Assembly (NCBI GenBank): GCA_023954815.1
Contig: JAGSHB010000025.1
Coordinates: forward strand, 1 to 45,095
DNA length: 45,095 nucleotides
Source: Myxococcales bacterium
GTDB taxonomy: Bacteria; Myxococcota_A; UBA9042
Direction: 5' to 3'
The notes under the pieces are model-generated. The model worked only from the letters and a program-made list of their open reading frames with translations, ran no database searches and had not been told where the DNA came from. Below, piece after piece: positions 1 to 8,475 of this stretch (position 1 is the first letter of the stretch; each line of letters begins with the position of its first letter). The position numbers and the translations under genes were made by a program.

Positions 1-2
1 GC

Positions 3-3000
3 TGCAACAAGGCGATCGGCGTCTGCGACCACCCGGCCAAGCCCGATGGTGGCGCGTGTGACGACGGGAAACCTTGTACGACCGGCGATGTGTGCGCCAA
101 GGGGACGTGTGCTGGCGACAAACCCAAGGTCTGCGACGACGGCGACAAGTGCACCAAGGACGCCTGTGTCCCTGGAAAGGGCTGCACTGCGACGCCCGAA
201 GATGGGGCCACCTGTGACGATGGCGACGTCTGCACGACGGGTGACGTGTGCAAGGCTGGCAAGTGCGCTGGTACCCCACCAAAGGACTGTGTGAGCAACG
301 ACCCCTGCCAAATCGCAGCTTGTGATCCAAAGACAGGGGCCTGCAAGAAGTCCACCTCCAAAGACGGGACCACCTGCACCGATGGCAATGCATGCGTGAC
401 CGGGCAGGCGTGCAAGGGCGGCAAATGCAGCGGCGGCCAGACCACGACCTGCAAGCCGGGCACTCCCTGCACGCCGAATATCTGCGAAAAGGGCGTCTGC
501 AAGGCGAAAAAGCTGGCAGACGGCGACAAATGTGACGACGGAAACGCTTGCACCAAGAAAGAGACCTGTCAGTCCGGAAACTGCATCGACATCAACAAGC
601 TGTGCAATGACGACAACCCTTGCACGACAGATAGTTGTGACAAAGCGAAAGGGTGCCAACACGCTGCAGCCTCTGGCAGCTGCGAGGACGGGGACGTCTG
701 CACGGTTGGCGAGGCTTGCGCGGGCGGCAAGTGTGCCGGCGCCAAGGCCAAGGATTGCGGCGACGGGACGACTTGCACGGTCGATGCTTGCGACAAGACC
801 AACGGCAACTGCACCCATGACACCAAAGCGCAGGAAGGAAAGCCGTGTAACGACGACGGCAGCGTCTGTACGCCCAACGAGTCGTGCAAGGCCGGCAAAT
901 GCCAAGGCGGCACGGCCAAAGTGTGCAAGGACGGCAAAGCCTGCACCGCGGACAACTGCGACAAGAAGACAGGCAAGTGCGTGTTCCCTCCCGCCAAGGT
1001 TGGAGCGCCCTGCGATGACGGTAGCTATTGCACGTTCAGTGATGGATGTGACGCGACTGGCAAATGCACCGGCAAGACGTTTCCGTGCGACGACAAGAAC
1101 CCTTGCACCACCGACGCGTGTGTGCCGACGACCGGCAAGTGCACGTTCACGCCCAAAAAAGCCGGGCAAATCTGCGATGACGGAGACCTCTGCACGACGA
1201 GCGACAAGTGCAGCACGACGGGTAAGTGCGTTCCCGGGACCGCCACCAACTGCAACGACGGCAACGCCTGCACCACCGACACATGCATCAAGACGACAGG
1301 CAAATGTCTCCAGTCGCCGAACAACAACTCCTGCAACGACGGCAGTATTTGCACCACCGGGGACGCATGCATCGGCGGCAAGTGCCAGTCCGGTGCAGAT
1401 GGGTCGGCGTCGACCCACGCCGGCTCGGGGAGCAGCGGCTACACAAACGGTAGCTGGAATGTTGCGCGCTTCAACGACCCGCGTGATATCGCCGCCGACA
1501 ACAAAGGTGGCTTCTACATCGCTGATCGCAGCAACCACCGGATTCGGTACATCAACTCGAGTCGACAGGTCAGCACCGCCGCCGGTTCGAGCTACGGCTA
1601 TTCGACCGGGTCGACCCTGTCCGCGCGGTTCCGCTACCCCTCCGGAGTGGCGTTCCACGGCTCGACAAATACGCTTTATATTGCAGACACCTATAATCAC
1701 TGCATTCGCAAGATCAGCGGAAGTCAGGTCGTCAATGTCGTCGGTAAGTGTGGCTATGGCTCAAGCTACTATGGGTACGCCAATGGATCAGGGACCAGCG
1801 GACGGCTGTACTACCCAGAGGCCATCGCGGCAGGGCCGGCTGGCGAAATTGTCGTGGCCGATCGTGCCAACCAGATCATTCGGCGGGTGGTCGGTAACTC
1901 TATCTCGCTGATCGCTGGTGGCCCCAAGAGCGCCGGATATGTCGACGGTCCATCCAGCTCAGCACGGTTCAACTCACCGTACGGTGTCGATGTCGCTCCG
2001 AGTGGCGTTGTCTTTGTCGCCGACAGCGGCAACGGGCGTATTCGCGCCATCCACACCAGCGGCACGGTCACCACCGTCGCCGGCGGTGGCAAAGGGTTTG
2101 CCGATGGCTACAAGTCGCAAGCTGCCTTCAACTACCCCTACGCGTTGACCTGGGTGAAGGGCAACTACCTACTGGTCTCAGACTCCAACAACCACCGTAT
2201 CCGCAAGGTCACCATGGCGGGCGTCGTGTCGACATTCTCGGGTAGCACCGCCGGGTTTACAGACGGTTTGGGCAAAACTGCGCGATTTTATTATCCGCGC
2301 GGCATCACCGCTGACAAGGTGGGCAACGCCTTCGTCTCAGACTCGAACAATCGCCGGATTCGCAAGGTGCTAAGCGGTGTTTTGACGTGCGCGGACTCGA
2401 ACCCTTGCACGCTCGACAAGTGCGATCCAAAGAAAGGCTGCACCTTCGCAAAAATCGCCGCAGGATCGGCTTGCGAGGATGGTGGCTCCTGCCAGACGGG
2501 TGGCACATGCAGCAGCGCCGGCCAATGCCTCAACAGCAAACCTAAGTGCACCGACGGAGGTCCCTGCGTCACCAAGACTTGCGACACCTTGAGCGGCGAC
2601 TGCATGTTCAAGACGGAGGGCACGTCATGCAACGACGGGAACCCTTGCACGGCGGGAGAGGCCTGCAGCCTGGGCAAATGTGACGCGACCATCTGGAAGG
2701 TGTCGACCCACAGCGGCAATGGAAAAGGCACCGTGCTCGATGGCATCGGCACGAGCGCGAGTCACTACTACCCAAGAGGGATGGGACACGACAAGCTCGG
2801 CAACACATTCGTCGCGGACTACAACGGTCACCGTATTCGGAAGATCACCGCCGGGCGTATCGTCACCACCCTCGCCGGCAGTGGCAGCGCAGGGTTCCTC
2901 AATGGCTCTGCCAAACAGGCTCGCTTTTACTACCCGACAGACGCCGCCGGTTATCCAGATGGGTCCGTCTTGGTCGCCGACCGCCAAAATCATCGGATTC

Positions 3001-4358
3001 GCAAGATCTCTACTAGTGGTGTCGTCTCGACATTCGCCGGTTCGGGATCTGCTGGATTCCTGGACGGGGCCGCCACAACCGCGCGCTTTTACTACCCCGA
3101 GAGTCTCGACGTGGGGCCCGCGGGCAATGTCTACGTCGCTGATAGCTACAACAACCGCATTCGCAAGATCTCGCCAAGCGGGATGGTTTCAAATTTCGTT
3201 GGCAATGGTTCGACTAGCTACAAAGAGGGCACAGGCGCGGGTGCGTACATCCGCCGACCCATGGGCGTGGCAGTCGCTCCGAACGGCGTTGTCTTCTTCT
3301 CGTCCTACTACCACCACATGGTGCGCAAGGCGACGCCTTCTGGGGTGACCAGCTTGGTCGGTGGCTCGACGTCTGCTGGTTTTGCCGACGGCTATGGCTC
3401 ATCGGCCCGGTTCTACTACCCAGTCGACTTGGCCGTTGACAGCAAGGGGCGCGTCTTGGTGGCTGACCGTCAAAACCATCGGATTCGCCGCATTGAAACC
3501 GACGGAAAGGTCACCACGTTGGCCGGAACGGGCAGCGCTGGGCATACCGACGGTGGGGCATCAACCGCTCGCTTTTACTACCCATATGGCGTCACCGCTG
3601 TCGGCGAGAGGGTCTATGTGGGTGACAGCAGCAACTACCGTGTACGGGCTATCAAGCCACCGGTGAAGGACTGCGACGACTTCGATCCGTGTACGACTGA
3701 CAGCTGTGCGCCGAAGACGGGCGTCTGTCAGAACAAGGCCATCGCCAACTGCTGCTCGCCGATGCCCTACAACGAGATGTTCTCCAAGAGCGCCGTGGCA
3801 GCGAAGATGAAGTTCTACACGTGCGCACCCGACAAGTTCGGTATCGAGCTCAAGAACTGCAAATTGCAGGGCGATGGCGTCGGCCCGACCAAGGGCTGGC
3901 AGGTGCACACCGACGCGTTTGTGAGTCGCTCGGCGAAGGGCGCGCTCTACTACGGTGACGGTATCGCGGGCAACTACAACTGGGGGCCCAACGCGGGCAA
4001 GGTGATGACGGCGGCCATGGTCGTGCCCAAGGACACCAAGACCAAGCTGAGTTTCTGGGTCTACTTCGACACGGAAGTGCCCCAGGCCTTCGACAAGTTC
4101 TACGTTTGGCTGTGGGTCGACGGAAAGCGGCAGCTACTCGGTGACACAAAAGCGCCGAACGCTGGCGCGCTCTGGTACAAGGGCAAACCGGGCTACACGG
4201 TCGCAAAAACGTGGTCAAAGGTGGAAATTGACGTGGCCAAATACGGTGGCAAGACGCTGCAGCTTGAGTTGACGTTCAATACAGGCGATGGCCTCAAGAA
4301 CTTCGGTGTCGGAGCCTTTGTGGACGACGTGCAGTTGCTCACGCAGTGCGGTCAGTGA
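3..4358 (+). CDS. Giant Cys-rich repeat protein with two NHL propellers and a C-terminal jelly-roll (5' partial)
   Basis: The reading frame is open from base 3, so the true start and any signal peptide lie upstream; the first internal GTG at 90 is not the start. Bases 3-1400 encode a tandem Cys-rich array of the form CDDGxxCTxxDxCxxGxC. Bases about 1405-2388 encode six NHL-type blades (ARFxxPxGIAxD ... VADxxNHRIRKI). A short Cys-rich linker follows (2389-2690), then a second set of six NHL blades (about 2700-3663), another Cys linker, and a roughly 200-residue beta-rich C-terminal domain (about 3751-4355) that resembles a MAM/jelly-roll carbohydrate-binding fold. NHL blades form beta-propellers that bind proteins or glycans. 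The likely role is an extracellular adhesin or scaffold; no catalytic motif is visible. The stop overlaps the next gene's GTG. Confidence 0.85.
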   Translation, partial: CNKAIGVCDHPAKPDGGACDDGKPCTTGDVCAKGTCAGDKPKVCDDGDKCTKDACVPGKGCTATPEDGATCDDGDVCTTGDVCKAGKCAGTPPKDCVSNDPCQIAACDPKTGACKKSTSKDGTTCTDGNACVTGQACKGGKCSGGQTTTCKPGTPCTPNICEKGVCKAKKLADGDKCDDGNACTKKETCQSGNCIDINKLCNDDNPCTTDSCDKAKGCQHAAASGSCEDGDVCTVGEACAGGKCAGAKAKDCGDGTTCTVDACDKTNGNCTHDTKAQEGKPCNDDGSVCTPNESCKAGKCQGGTAKVCKDGKACTADNCDKKTGKCVFPPAKVGAPCDDGSYCTFSDGCDATGKCTGKTFPCDDKNPCTTDACVPTTGKCTFTPKKAGQICDDGDLCTTSDKCSTTGKCVPGTATNCNDGNACTTDTCIKTTGKCLQSPNNNSCNDGSICTTGDACIGGKCQSGADGSASTHAGSGSSGYTNGSWNVARFNDPRDIAADNKGGFYIADRSNHRIRYINSSRQVSTAAGSSYGYSTGSTLSARFRYPSGVAFHGSTNTLYIADTYNHCIRKISGSQVVNVVGKCGYGSSYYGYANGSGTSGRLYYPEAIAAGPAGEIVVADRANQIIRRVVGNSISLIAGGPKSAGYVDGPSSSARFNSPYGVDVAPSGVVFVADSGNGRIRAIHTSGTVTTVAGGGKGFADGYKSQAAFNYPYALTWVKGNYLLVSDSNNHRIRKVTMAGVVSTFSGSTAGFTDGLGKTARFYYPRGITADKVGNAFVSDSNNRRIRKVLSGVLTCADSNPCTLDKCDPKKGCTFAKIAAGSACEDGGSCQTGGTCSSAGQCLNSKPKCTDGGPCVTKTCDTLSGDCMFKTEGTSCNDGNPCTAGEACSLGKCDATIWKVSTHSGNGKGTVLDGIGTSASHYYPRGMGHDKLGNTFVADYNGHRIRKITAGRIVTTLAGSGSAGFLNGSAKQARFYYPTDAAGYPDGSVLVADRQNHRIRKISTSGVVSTFAGSGSAGFLDGAATTARFYYPESLDVGPAGNVYVADSYNNRIRKISPSGMVSNFVGNGSTSYKEGTGAGAYIRRPMGVAVAPNGVVFFSSYYHHMVRKATPSGVTSLVGGSTSAGFADGYGSSARFYYPVDLAVDSKGRVLVADRQNHRIRRIETDGKVTTLAGTGSAGHTDGGASTARFYYPYGVTAVGERVYVGDSSNYRVRAIKPPVKDCDDFDPCTTDSCAPKTGVCQNKAIANCCSPMPYNEMFSKSAVAAKMKFYTCAPDKFGIELKNCKLQGDGVGPTKGWQVHTDAFVSRSAKGALYYGDGIAGNYNWGPNAGKVMTAAMVVPKDTKTKLSFWVYFDTEVPQAFDKFYVWLWVDGKRQLLGDTKAPNAGALWYKGKPGYTVAKTWSKVEIDVAKYGGKTLQLELTFNTGDGLKNFGVGAFVDDVQLLTQCGQ

Positions 4359-5461
4359 GTCGCCGGGTCTGGACGGCGAGCCTTGTTGCCGTCACCACCA
4401 TCGGACTATGCGCACCCATCGAAGCGCGCGTGCCCAGCCGCTGGGGGCGACAGCGCTGCTCGTCTGGCTCGCGGCTTTGGGGGGGCGCGCCTCCCAATAA
4501 GTTCGCGAGATGGTGTGTGCGCGAGGTCAACGGCGACTTCTTGCGCCATGGCGCTTATCGATCCTGGTATGACAACGGCCGCAAACAGGTCTTCGGACGG
4601 TACGTTCGCGCGCTCAAGAACGGCCGCTGGTACGAATGGTACGACGACGGCACGCCCAAGCGTGAGGAGCGCTGGCGCAAGGGCCAGCGCGAAGGCTGGC
4701 GAACGCGTTGGCACAACAACGGTAAAAAGCGCGACAAGGTGAGGTTTCGGGCCGGAAAACGGCATGGCCCCTATGCCGCTTGGCACGACAATGGCCTGCC
4801 AGCGGAGCGCAGTACGTTTGATAACGGCATGCCTACCGGGGCGCTCGAGGCTTGGTACGACAACGGAACGAAACGGCGCCAAGGCCACTTCATAAAGGGC
4901 CAACAAGAGGGCAAGTGGCAGCACTGGCATGCCACCGGAAAGCTCAAGCTGGAGGGGCAGTATCGCGCAGGCAAAGCTGGCGGCACGTTCCAGGCTTGGC
5001 GCGCTGATGGCAGCCGTGAGTGGCGTGGAGCCTACCTTCACGGCAAGAAACACGGCGAATTTCGGGCTTGGTTCCCCAGCGGCAAGCTGGAGTCACGAAG
5101 CTTCTATCGCTTTGGTCGGCGGCAGGGGAAGTGGCGCACGTGGCACAGCAACGGTCACATGATTCGACAGGCTTCGTACCGAGATGACGTGCTCGACGGG
5201 TTGGCTACCACTTGGAGCAAGCACGGCACCAAGCAAACGGAGACACAGTGGGTTGCGGGGAACAAGCATGGCCCACATAAGACGTGGTTTCCAAGCGGCA
5301 AACGCAACATCAGCACCGTCTATCGGCGCGGAAAGTTGCACGGCCGCTACCAAATGTGGCGCGTGGCGGGCCCGTTCAAGGCTGGCGCGTGCTATGTGTC
5401 TGGCAAAGAGGTCTGGTCGACGACCAGTGAGCCAGAAGCCCGCATGAGAGCCTGCCCATGA
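4355..5461 (+). CDS. Secreted YwqK/MORN_2-type repeat protein, 12 repeats
   Basis: After a signal peptide (MSRRVWTASLVAVTTIGLCAPIEA in two parts: a basic SRR start, then a hydrophobic core ending near A24), the protein consists of about 12 tandem repeats of close to 24 residues with the pattern GxWxxWxxNGxxxxxxxYxxGxxx. This is the pattern of the MORN_2 / YwqK 'antitoxin component' repeat. I chose GTG 4355 as the start because it makes a GTGA overlap with the upstream stop and leaves a clean signal peptide; GTG 4346 is the alternative and adds three residues. The repeats are Trp/Lys/Arg-rich, unlike the acidic Cys-rich neighbour. The family name comes from a gene-pair annotation, and nothing here shows antitoxin activity. 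Translational coupling suggests a role tied to the giant upstream surface protein. Confidence 0.8.
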   Translation: MSRRVWTASLVAVTTIGLCAPIEARVPSRWGRQRCSSGSRLWGGAPPNKFARWCVREVNGDFLRHGAYRSWYDNGRKQVFGRYVRALKNGRWYEWYDDGTPKREERWRKGQREGWRTRWHNNGKKRDKVRFRAGKRHGPYAAWHDNGLPAERSTFDNGMPTGALEAWYDNGTKRRQGHFIKGQQEGKWQHWHATGKLKLEGQYRAGKAGGTFQAWRADGSREWRGAYLHGKKHGEFRAWFPSGKLESRSFYRFGRRQGKWRTWHSNGHMIRQASYRDDVLDGLATTWSKHGTKQTETQWVAGNKHGPHKTWFPSGKRNISTVYRRGKLHGRYQMWRVAGPFKAGACYVSGKEVWSTTSEPEARMRACP

Positions 5462-6486
5462 GCGCAAATTCCACCCGCATCACCGTCGCTGCTGCCTTGG
5501 TCGCTGTCGGAGGCTTCATCGCCTGGAACGCGATGCACTCGGCCCCGCAGCGAACTGGAAGCGCCCAGCCTTCAACGCCCGCCAAGTCTGCCTCCGCCGG
5601 GACTGCCAAGCCGACGCCGGCCAAGGTCACGCCGACGAGTGCAGTGGTTGCGAAGCCGCCTCAGCCACCACCCGCGCCGCTTAAGGCTGTCAGGGACATC
5701 CCCCGCAAGAAGCTGCCGTTGGTCTCACTGGATCTCGATGGCGACGGCGTCAAAGAAGAGATGGTCGTCAAGCAACGGCAGCCAGTTGAGGGCTGGAAGG
5801 GCAAGGATCGCAAGAAAGGTCCTCGGTACACACTGGAAATTCGTGCCGCTTCTGTCGACGGCCAACCAGGGAAGGTGTTGGGTTCCGTTGAACGCTACGG
5901 CTGGAGCCAGGGATGGGCACAGATCGGGGTGCGCATTGGCGGCGGGGCGCAAATCGGCATGTTCTATTGGAGCGTGCCTGAAGCCCACGAGCCGCGTGCG
6001 AGCTATGTCTTTCTCCGCGAAGGCAAGGTCACCTGGGGTGAATTCAAGCGACTCCCTCTGCAGCTTATCGATCTGCATTTTGGTCAGATGGAGTCGGTGC
6101 TGACGCTCAGCCAAGAGCTGTTTCACGACTTCATGAAGCGTGGCACGACCGGGTTGATCCACTGGGAGGGCGACAGCTTCCAACCCAAGCTTGATGAGCT
6201 CGCCTTCGAGATTTGCGTGGTGAAAGTCCAGGAGCCAGGTGTTTTTCTAGCCGTAGTCTCCAAGGACCAGCGCGAGCTGAAGGTCATCACGAGCCTCGGT
6301 CCGCCAGGTATGCCGCTGCAGTCGGCAGGTGAGTTCAAGGTGACGCCTGCCTCCGAAGGCCCCAAATTCAGCGTGCCGACCGGCTTTGCGCTGAGCTGTA
6401 ATCGGGAGCGGGGGACCGTTCAGTACAAGTCGCAGCACTTCGCATTGAAGCAGGGTCGACTCGTCAAGGCGCAGCCCAAACTCTAA
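5458..6486 (+). CDS. Membrane-anchored protein of unknown function with a DxDxDG loop
   Basis: The ATG overlaps the preceding stop (ATGA). Residues 8-25 form a single hydrophobic segment that acts as a signal anchor or uncleaved signal peptide. An Ala/Pro/Lys-rich linker follows (about 30-80), then a globular domain of about 260 residues. At residues 92-101 the LDLDGDGVKEE motif matches a calcium-binding DxDxDG loop of the kind found in FG-GAP/VCBS and EF-hand proteins, but only one copy is visible. I do not recognise the rest of the domain. It is the last gene of the 1-6486 overlapping set and is followed directly by a stem-loop at 6493-6512, so it probably ends that transcript. Likely periplasmic or cell-surface facing. 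Confidence 0.7.
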   Translation: MSANSTRITVAAALVAVGGFIAWNAMHSAPQRTGSAQPSTPAKSASAGTAKPTPAKVTPTSAVVAKPPQPPPAPLKAVRDIPRKKLPLVSLDLDGDGVKEEMVVKQRQPVEGWKGKDRKKGPRYTLEIRAASVDGQPGKVLGSVERYGWSQGWAQIGVRIGGGAQIGMFYWSVPEAHEPRASYVFLREGKVTWGEFKRLPLQLIDLHFGQMESVLTLSQELFHDFMKRGTTGLIHWEGDSFQPKLDELAFEICVVKVQEPGVFLAVVSKDQRELKVITSLGPPGMPLQSAGEFKVTPASEGPKFSVPTGFALSCNRERGTVQYKSQHFALKQGRLVKAQPKL

Positions 6487-6492
6487 AATCAA

Positions 6493-6512
6493 ATCAATAC
6501 GCCCGTGTTGAT
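6493..6512 (+). terminator. Stem-loop just after the 5458-6486 gene
   Basis: ATCAATAC (6493-6500) pairs with GTGTTGAT (6505-6512) around a GCCC loop; one pair is G:T. It begins seven bases after the TAA stop. No uridine tract follows (the next bases are GGGGG), so this is only a terminator candidate or a 3'-end stabilising hairpin. Confidence 0.35.
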
Positions 6513-6717
6513 GGGGGCTGCAGGTCCAGCACACCGCGAACTTGCGCGTATTTGGTTGTGCCCCCGGCTTGCCAACCGAGGCGTCACGCCGCACCCTTCT
6601 TGCGATGACAATCTAGGGTCTCCTGCAACACCGATGCTGCCGGACCTCTAGCAGGCTGCGCATTGTTTCGTTTTTTCGGAGGCGGCCCCCACGGGGCGCA
6701 GTCTGCTGGGATGGGGA

Positions 6718-6756
6718 AGTCGCGGCTTGCCGCGACTGGGGGCGCTTCTAGCCCCC
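6718..6756 (+). promoter_or_regulatory. Two adjacent GC-rich hairpins upstream of the acyltransferase gene
   Basis: A perfect 8-bp inverted repeat with a CTTG tetraloop (6718-6737) is immediately followed by a 6-bp G/C stem with a 7-nt loop (6738-6756). Both lie in the probable leader of the acyltransferase-GpsA operon. They may be a leader regulatory structure, a terminator pair, or chance in GC-rich DNA. No known riboswitch consensus is recognised. Confidence 0.35.
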
Positions 6757-6831
6757 CGATAGAAGAGAACACTAGCAGAGTGCACGGGCAGTAATTCTAT
6801 TTACGCCGCGCGCTGCTAGGCGAGGAGCCCC

Positions 6832-8475
6832 ATGTTCGCGAGCCGCAATGCACGCATCTTCCAGTTCATGGACGAGCGCGAGCCGATTATTCGTGAGGTT
6901 GAGAGCCGCGTAGTCGCCGAAATTGTCGACCGTGCCGCCTCTCATCGGGACGACAGCCTGGAGTACGTGCTCAATGAAGCCGCGTTCCTAGAGATGAAGC
7001 GGCTCGCCAAGGGCAGCAGCAAGATGGACCTGCGCCCCTATGGCTATTGGCAAGACATCGCGCGCACCATCGGCAAAGCTGACGAGTCGCACAAAGTTCG
7101 CATTCTTCGCGAGTTGGCGGGTGTCTATGCCCGAGACGTCGCCGGAAAGTTCACCCCTGGCGTCTACAAGTTCGCCACACGGGTGCTGCCGGTGGGGCTG
7201 AGCGCGCTGCTTAATGCGCAGAGTGTTGAGAGCGTGCTCGGCAAGTACCGCAGCCTGTCGGAGCGCATCATCATCGAGGGAGCGACCGCCCATCTGCGGC
7301 AGCTCGCCGAGATCGGCACCTTGGTGGTCGTGCCGACCCACACCAGTAACCTCGACTCTATCGCAGTGGGTTGGGGGTTGGACGAATCCGGTCTGCCACC
7401 TGTGACCTATGGCGCCGGCAAGAACCTGTTTTCCAATCCGCTGACCAGCTTTTTCATGCACAATCTCGGGGCCTACAAGGTTGACCGGCGGATTCGGCAC
7501 GGGATCTACAAGCAGGTGCTCAAGTGCTACAGCGAGGTCCTGCTGGAGCGCGGATACCACTCGCTGTTCTTTCCAGGGGGCACCCGTTGCCGCAGCAATG
7601 AGGTAGAGACGCATCTCAAGTTGGGTCTCATGGGTACCGCGCTGAAGGCGTACACCAACAACCTGATGAACAACCGGCCAAAGCCCAAGGTGTTTATCTG
7701 CCCGCTGACGATCAACTACCACTTGGTGCTCGAGGGCGAGACCCTGATCGGCGAACATCTGCGGACCGACGGGGGCAAGCGCTACATCATCGAGGACGAC
7801 GAGTTCGCCGACTTGAGCAAGATCTACCAGTTTGCCAGCAAGACCATGGGGATGGAGTACACCATCTACCTGCGTTTTGGTGAGCCGATGGACCCCTTTG
7901 GCAACCCCGTCGACATCGCGGGCATCAGCCGAGATCCCCACGAGCGGCCCATCGATATCGAGCGCTACCTGTGGACCGATGGTGAGGTTCAGCCCGACGC
8001 CGCGCGTGATAGGGCCTACACGGTGGAGTGCGGGCACGCGGTAGCGCGGAGCTTCAAGCGCAATACGGTCGCCGTGAGCAGCAGCTTCTTGGCCGCCGTG
8101 CTCTTTGCCGCCCTCAAGGACGCCTACCCACACCTCGACCTGTACCGCCTGCTGCGCGTGGTCAAAGGGGAGTTGGTGCCCAATGAGGCGGTCTTTGGTC
8201 GTGCCGAGAGACTACAGGCCCGCCTGCGCAAGCTCGCTCGCGCGCGCAAGATTTGTCTCGGTCACGATGTTGAAGGGCTGGGAACTGCGGACCTGATCGA
8301 ACGGGGCGGCGAGGTGCTGTCGATGTACCACACGCCGCCGGTGATTCGCCGGGTCAGCAACGGCTTTGAGATTGGAAATCCGGAGTTATTGCTGTTTTAC
8401 GCCAATCGGTTGGCCAACTACGGCTTGGAGTCCGTCCTCCACGAAGACGCGATCGCGGATGGAGGTGAGGCATGA
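6832..8475 (+). CDS. Glycerol-3-phosphate 1-O-acyltransferase family protein (PlsB/LPLAT type)
   Basis: This protein probably transfers an acyl chain to glycerol-3-phosphate, the first step of phospholipid synthesis. All blocks of the LPLAT acyltransferase family (PF01553) are visible: the catalytic HX4D at H170-D175 (HTSNLD), a block II-like stretch GAYKVDRR near 215-222, the phosphate-binding FPGGTRCR at 247-254, and the block IV-like VFICPLTINY further on. About 150 C-terminal residues have no motif I recognise. At 547 aa it is longer than PlsC (about 240) and shorter than classical E. coli PlsB (about 800). An AGGAG site lies about 7 bases before the ATG. Its stop overlaps the start of the GpsA-like gene (ATGA), which links G3P supply and use. 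It could instead act on lysophosphatidate. Confidence 0.85.
   Translation: MFASRNARIFQFMDEREPIIREVESRVVAEIVDRAASHRDDSLEYVLNEAAFLEMKRLAKGSSKMDLRPYGYWQDIARTIGKADESHKVRILRELAGVYARDVAGKFTPGVYKFATRVLPVGLSALLNAQSVESVLGKYRSLSERIIIEGATAHLRQLAEIGTLVVVPTHTSNLDSIAVGWGLDESGLPPVTYGAGKNLFSNPLTSFFMHNLGAYKVDRRIRHGIYKQVLKCYSEVLLERGYHSLFFPGGTRCRSNEVETHLKLGLMGTALKAYTNNLMNNRPKPKVFICPLTINYHLVLEGETLIGEHLRTDGGKRYIIEDDEFADLSKIYQFASKTMGMEYTIYLRFGEPMDPFGNPVDIAGISRDPHERPIDIERYLWTDGEVQPDAARDRAYTVECGHAVARSFKRNTVAVSSSFLAAVLFAALKDAYPHLDLYRLLRVVKGELVPNEAVFGRAERLQARLRKLARARKICLGHDVEGLGTADLIERGGEVLSMYHTPPVIRRVSNGFEIGNPELLLFYANRLANYGLESVLHEDAIADGGEA

Larger units (their letters stand above)
6487..6831. other. 345-bp gene-free stretch with three stem-loops
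   Basis: No convincing ORF lies here. Three inverted repeats are visible. At 6493-6512 an 8-bp stem (one G:T pair) has a GCCC loop. At 6718-6737 a perfect 8-bp stem AGTCGCGG/CCGCGACT has a CTTG loop. At 6738-6756 a GGGGGC/GCCCCC stem has a 7-nt loop. The first sits seven bases after a stop codon and may be a terminator, though no T-run follows it. The second and third are back to back, about 75 bases before the acyltransferase ATG, and could form a structured 5' leader. A T-rich run (TTTCGTTTTTTCGG) lies at 6665-6678. Confidence 0.5.

Noticed and set aside
532-1911. 459-aa ORF in another frame of the first giant gene
   Set aside because: Thr/Ala/Arg-rich shadow of the Cys-repeat codons; the true frame continues through NHL repeats.
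4355-5461. Toxin-antitoxin antitoxin gene (YwqK name)
   Set aside because: No toxin gene is adjacent and the protein has a signal peptide; the repeat family name alone does not support antitoxin activity.
6584-6772. 62-aa minus-strand ORF in the non-coding gap
   Set aside because: Overlaps the GC-rich hairpins, has no ribosome site or conserved features, and its open frame is expected by chance at this GC content.
6988-8133. 381-aa minus-strand ORF opposite the acyltransferase
   Set aside because: The plus-strand frame carries all acyltransferase motifs and a ribosome site; the antisense frame shows no domain.
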